Positions 62,367 to 64,000 of a stretch of DNA of 64,000 bases are shown in pieces. Both the position numbers and the translations under genes were made by a program. Location of the stretch: contig JANMAT010000112.1 of NCBI GenBank assembly GCA_031359995.1, forward strand, positions 49,327 to 113,326, read 5' to 3'. Every line of letters begins with the position of its first letter. Within the stretch, counting starts at the first letter, position 1. Source of the stretch: JANMAT01 sp031359995. Its GTDB lineage: Bacteria > Actinomycetota > Acidimicrobiia > Acidimicrobiales > Ilumatobacteraceae. The notes under the pieces are model-generated. The model did no database searches, had not been told where the DNA came from, and saw nothing but the letters and a program-made list of their open reading frames with translations.

Positions 62367-62372
62367 TACCCT
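62367..62372 (+). promoter_or_regulatory. -10 box, acyl-CoA ligase gene
   Basis: TACCCT lies 34 nt before GTG 62407 and 20 nt before an AAGGGGGG ribosome site at 62393-62400. Confidence 0.4.
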
Positions 62373-62373
62373 C

Positions 62374-62392
62374 GGCCGGACAGGATCCGGCC
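62374..62392 (+). terminator. hairpin between P450 and acyl-CoA ligase
   Basis: GGCCGGA (62374-62380) and TCCGGCC (62386-62392) form a perfect 7-bp stem with a CAGGA loop, 12 bp after the P450 stop and directly before the ligase ribosome site. It may terminate the SDR/P450 transcript or modulate the ligase; lack of a U-run leaves this open. Confidence 0.45.
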
Positions 62393-62406
62393 AAGGGGGG
62401 ACGGTC

Positions 62407-63978
62407 GTGGGGACCGACACGCTCACGAGCATCGGCGCCATCGTGCGCCATCACGCCGCCACGCGGCCCGACCACGCGGCCCTCGTCATGGGCGACGAAG
62501 GTCGCACGTGGGGCGAGCTGGACGAGCGGTCGGCCCGCGTCGCCAACGCGCTGGTGGCCGAAGGTGTGGGCTCGCAGGACCGCATCGCGTTCTGCGACCG
62601 CAACGGGCTCGAGTACTTCGAGGTCACCTTCGGCGCAGCCATGGCCAACGCCGTGGTGGTCGCGCTGAACTGGCGCCTGGCCCCACCCGAGATGGAGGGC
62701 GTGCTCAACGACGCCGGCGCCAAGGTGCTCATCGTGGGGCCCGACTTCTACGGCCACGTCGAAGCGATCGAGGCCAACCTCACCAGCGTCACCACCATCG
62801 TGGCCGTGGGCGACCACCCGCGCTGGATCGGCTTCGAGGACTGGATCGCGTCGCAGCCTGCCACCGACCCCATGGTGCCCAGTGTGGACGACGACGTGTG
62901 CATGCAGCTGTACACCAGCGGCACCACCGGCCTGCCCAAGGGCGTCATGCTGGCCAACCGGAACCTGATGGCGCTCATCGGCAACATCGTCGACGACTGG
63001 CGGATGGACGCCGACAGCGTGACCCTCGTGTGCATGCCGCTGTTCCACATCGGCGGCTGCGGCTGGGCCATGGTGAGCCTGTTCCGGGGTGGCACCGCCA
63101 TCGTGGTGCGCGACTTCGTGCCCGACCACATCCTGTCGCTCATCACGGAGCACCGCATCACCAACGCGCTGCTGGTGCCGGCCATGCTGCATGCCGTGTC
63201 GATGGTGCCGGGCGCGGCCGGGGGCGACTACTCGAGCCTGCGGGCGGTCAACTACGGCGCCTCCCCCATCACCACCACCGTGCTCGTCGCGTCGATGAAC
63301 ACGTTGAGGTGCCCGCACGTGCAGGTGTACGGCATGACCGAGACGAGCGGTGTCATCACGCGCCTAGCCGCCGAGGACCACGACATCGACGGGCCCCGTT
63401 CACACCTGCTGCGCTCGGCCGGGCAGCCCTACCCGTGGGTCGAGCTGCGCATCGTCGACATGGGCAGCGGCCAGGTGTGCGAGCCGGGCCAGACCGGCGA
63501 GGTCGTGACCCGCTCGGCCCAGAACATGCTCGGCTACTGGAACAAGCCCGACGAGACGGTGCGCACCGTGGACGCCGACGGCTGGCTGCACACGGGCGAC
63601 GCCGGCTACCTGGACGCCGAGGGCTTCCTGTTCCTCACCGACCGGGTGAAGGACATGATCGTGAGCGGCGGTGAGAACGTGTACCCGATCGAGGTCGAGA
63701 ACGTGCTCAACGCCCACCCCGCAGTGTCGGAGGCGGCGGTGATCGGCGTGCCCCACGAGCGGTGGGGCGAGACGGTGAAGGCCATCGTGGTGCTGCGGCC
63801 GGGCGCGTCGGCCACGGCGCCCGAGCTGATGGCCTACGCCAAGGACCGCCTGGCCGGCTACAAGTGCCCCACCTCAGTCGATTTCGCGCCCGACCTACCG
63901 CGGAACCCGTCAGGCAAGATCCTGAAGAAGGACCTGCGCGAGCCGTTCTGGGCCGGCCAGGAGCGCCGGGTCAACTGA
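62407..63978 (+). CDS. long-chain/branched acyl-CoA ligase (AMP-binding)
   Basis: A 523-residue ANL enzyme with LYTSGTTGLPKGV near residue 168, VYGMTETSGVI, the hinge DRVKDMIVSGGENVYPIEVE and the catalytic tail NPSGKILKKDLRE. All core motifs are canonical. The N-terminal 100 residues resemble FadD-type acyl-CoA ligases of fatty acid and steroid degradation. The GTG start is fixed by the strong AAGGGGGG site. It stops 2 bp before another start codon at 63980, suggesting an operon that continues beyond the window. Confidence 0.88.
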   Translation: MGTDTLTSIGAIVRHHAATRPDHAALVMGDEGRTWGELDERSARVANALVAEGVGSQDRIAFCDRNGLEYFEVTFGAAMANAVVVALNWRLAPPEMEGVLNDAGAKVLIVGPDFYGHVEAIEANLTSVTTIVAVGDHPRWIGFEDWIASQPATDPMVPSVDDDVCMQLYTSGTTGLPKGVMLANRNLMALIGNIVDDWRMDADSVTLVCMPLFHIGGCGWAMVSLFRGGTAIVVRDFVPDHILSLITEHRITNALLVPAMLHAVSMVPGAAGGDYSSLRAVNYGASPITTTVLVASMNTLRCPHVQVYGMTETSGVITRLAAEDHDIDGPRSHLLRSAGQPYPWVELRIVDMGSGQVCEPGQTGEVVTRSAQNMLGYWNKPDETVRTVDADGWLHTGDAGYLDAEGFLFLTDRVKDMIVSGGENVYPIEVENVLNAHPAVSEAAVIGVPHERWGETVKAIVVLRPGASATAPELMAYAKDRLAGYKCPTSVDFAPDLPRNPSGKILKKDLREPFWAGQERRVN

Positions 63979-63979
63979 C

Positions 63980-64000
63980 ATGGACGCCACGACCGAGCTG
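63980..64000 (+). CDS. start of a further gene, cut by the window end
   Basis: ATG 63980 begins one base after the acyl-CoA ligase stop and opens MDATTEL to the window edge. Only seven codons are present; the close spacing suggests the next gene of the operon, but no identity can be given. Confidence 0.35.

Overview
The window is one contiguous piece of a very high G+C, densely coded chromosome. An actinobacterium is the best fit, most likely of the class Acidimicrobiia; this is inference. The support is an F420-type luciferase-like oxidoreductase, three cytochromes P450, many acyl-CoA enzymes and short-chain dehydrogenases, a DUF222/HNH gene, GTG starts, ATGA/GTGA-coupled operons, and a recurring TAnnnT box only 6-8 nt before start codons (leaderless transcription). 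I saw no rRNA, tRNA, CRISPR array, prophage or intact insertion sequence, and no gene-free stretch longer than 300 bases.

Layout. 1-7.3 kb, ions and stress: a thioesterase tail, a Na,K-ATPase-like P-type ATPase coupled to carbamate kinase, a tandem universal stress protein, a phosphate operon (DUF47, PiT, small membrane protein) and a hemerythrin-like protein. 7.3-24.2 kb, acyl-CoA and isoprenoid/sterol-like catabolism: LLM oxidoreductase, APH-like kinase, a divergent pair of oddly arranged enoyl-CoA hydratase and CaiB-type CoA-transferase, an amidohydrolase, two acyl-CoA ligases, hydratase, SDRs, P450, a DUF35/thiolase (Ltp-type) pair, an acyl-CoA dehydrogenase and an SRPBCC protein. 24.2-32.3 kb: MarR-MFS exporter pair, aldehyde dehydrogenase, PadR, a Phd/VapC toxin-antitoxin pair, acyl-CoA dehydrogenase, and an HpaB-type flavin hydroxylase divergent from a TetR regulator.

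32.3-40.1 kb: two full-length paralogues of fused indolepyruvate:ferredoxin oxidoreductase, separated by a frameshifted chemoreceptor remnant and an unknown small gene. 40.1-45.5 kb: small unknown genes, a sulfite/nitrite reductase with cluster motifs in both halves followed by DUF4202, a methyltransferase, and a DUF222/HNH gene behind a duplicated promoter. 45.6-53.8 kb, osmolyte module: choline-kinase-like protein, BetB and BetA facing a glycine betaine ABC transporter with a double-length permease. 53.9-64 kb: acyl-CoA ligases, an HpaH-like hydratase, two P450s, a fused two-domain CoA-transferase and an SDR, again a fatty-acid/alicyclic catabolic set.

Taken together, the genes suggest an aerobic heterotroph that activates, hydroxylates and beta-oxidises unusual acids, can feed aryl-pyruvates into aryl-acetyl-CoA, and makes and imports glycine betaine. 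No single new defence or mobile system was found. The strongest unusual items are the permuted ECH/CoA-transferase pair, the duplicated oxidoreductase locus with its chemoreceptor fossil, the leaderless promoter code, the duplicated leader of the HNH gene, and a long inverted repeat near 57.7 kb.
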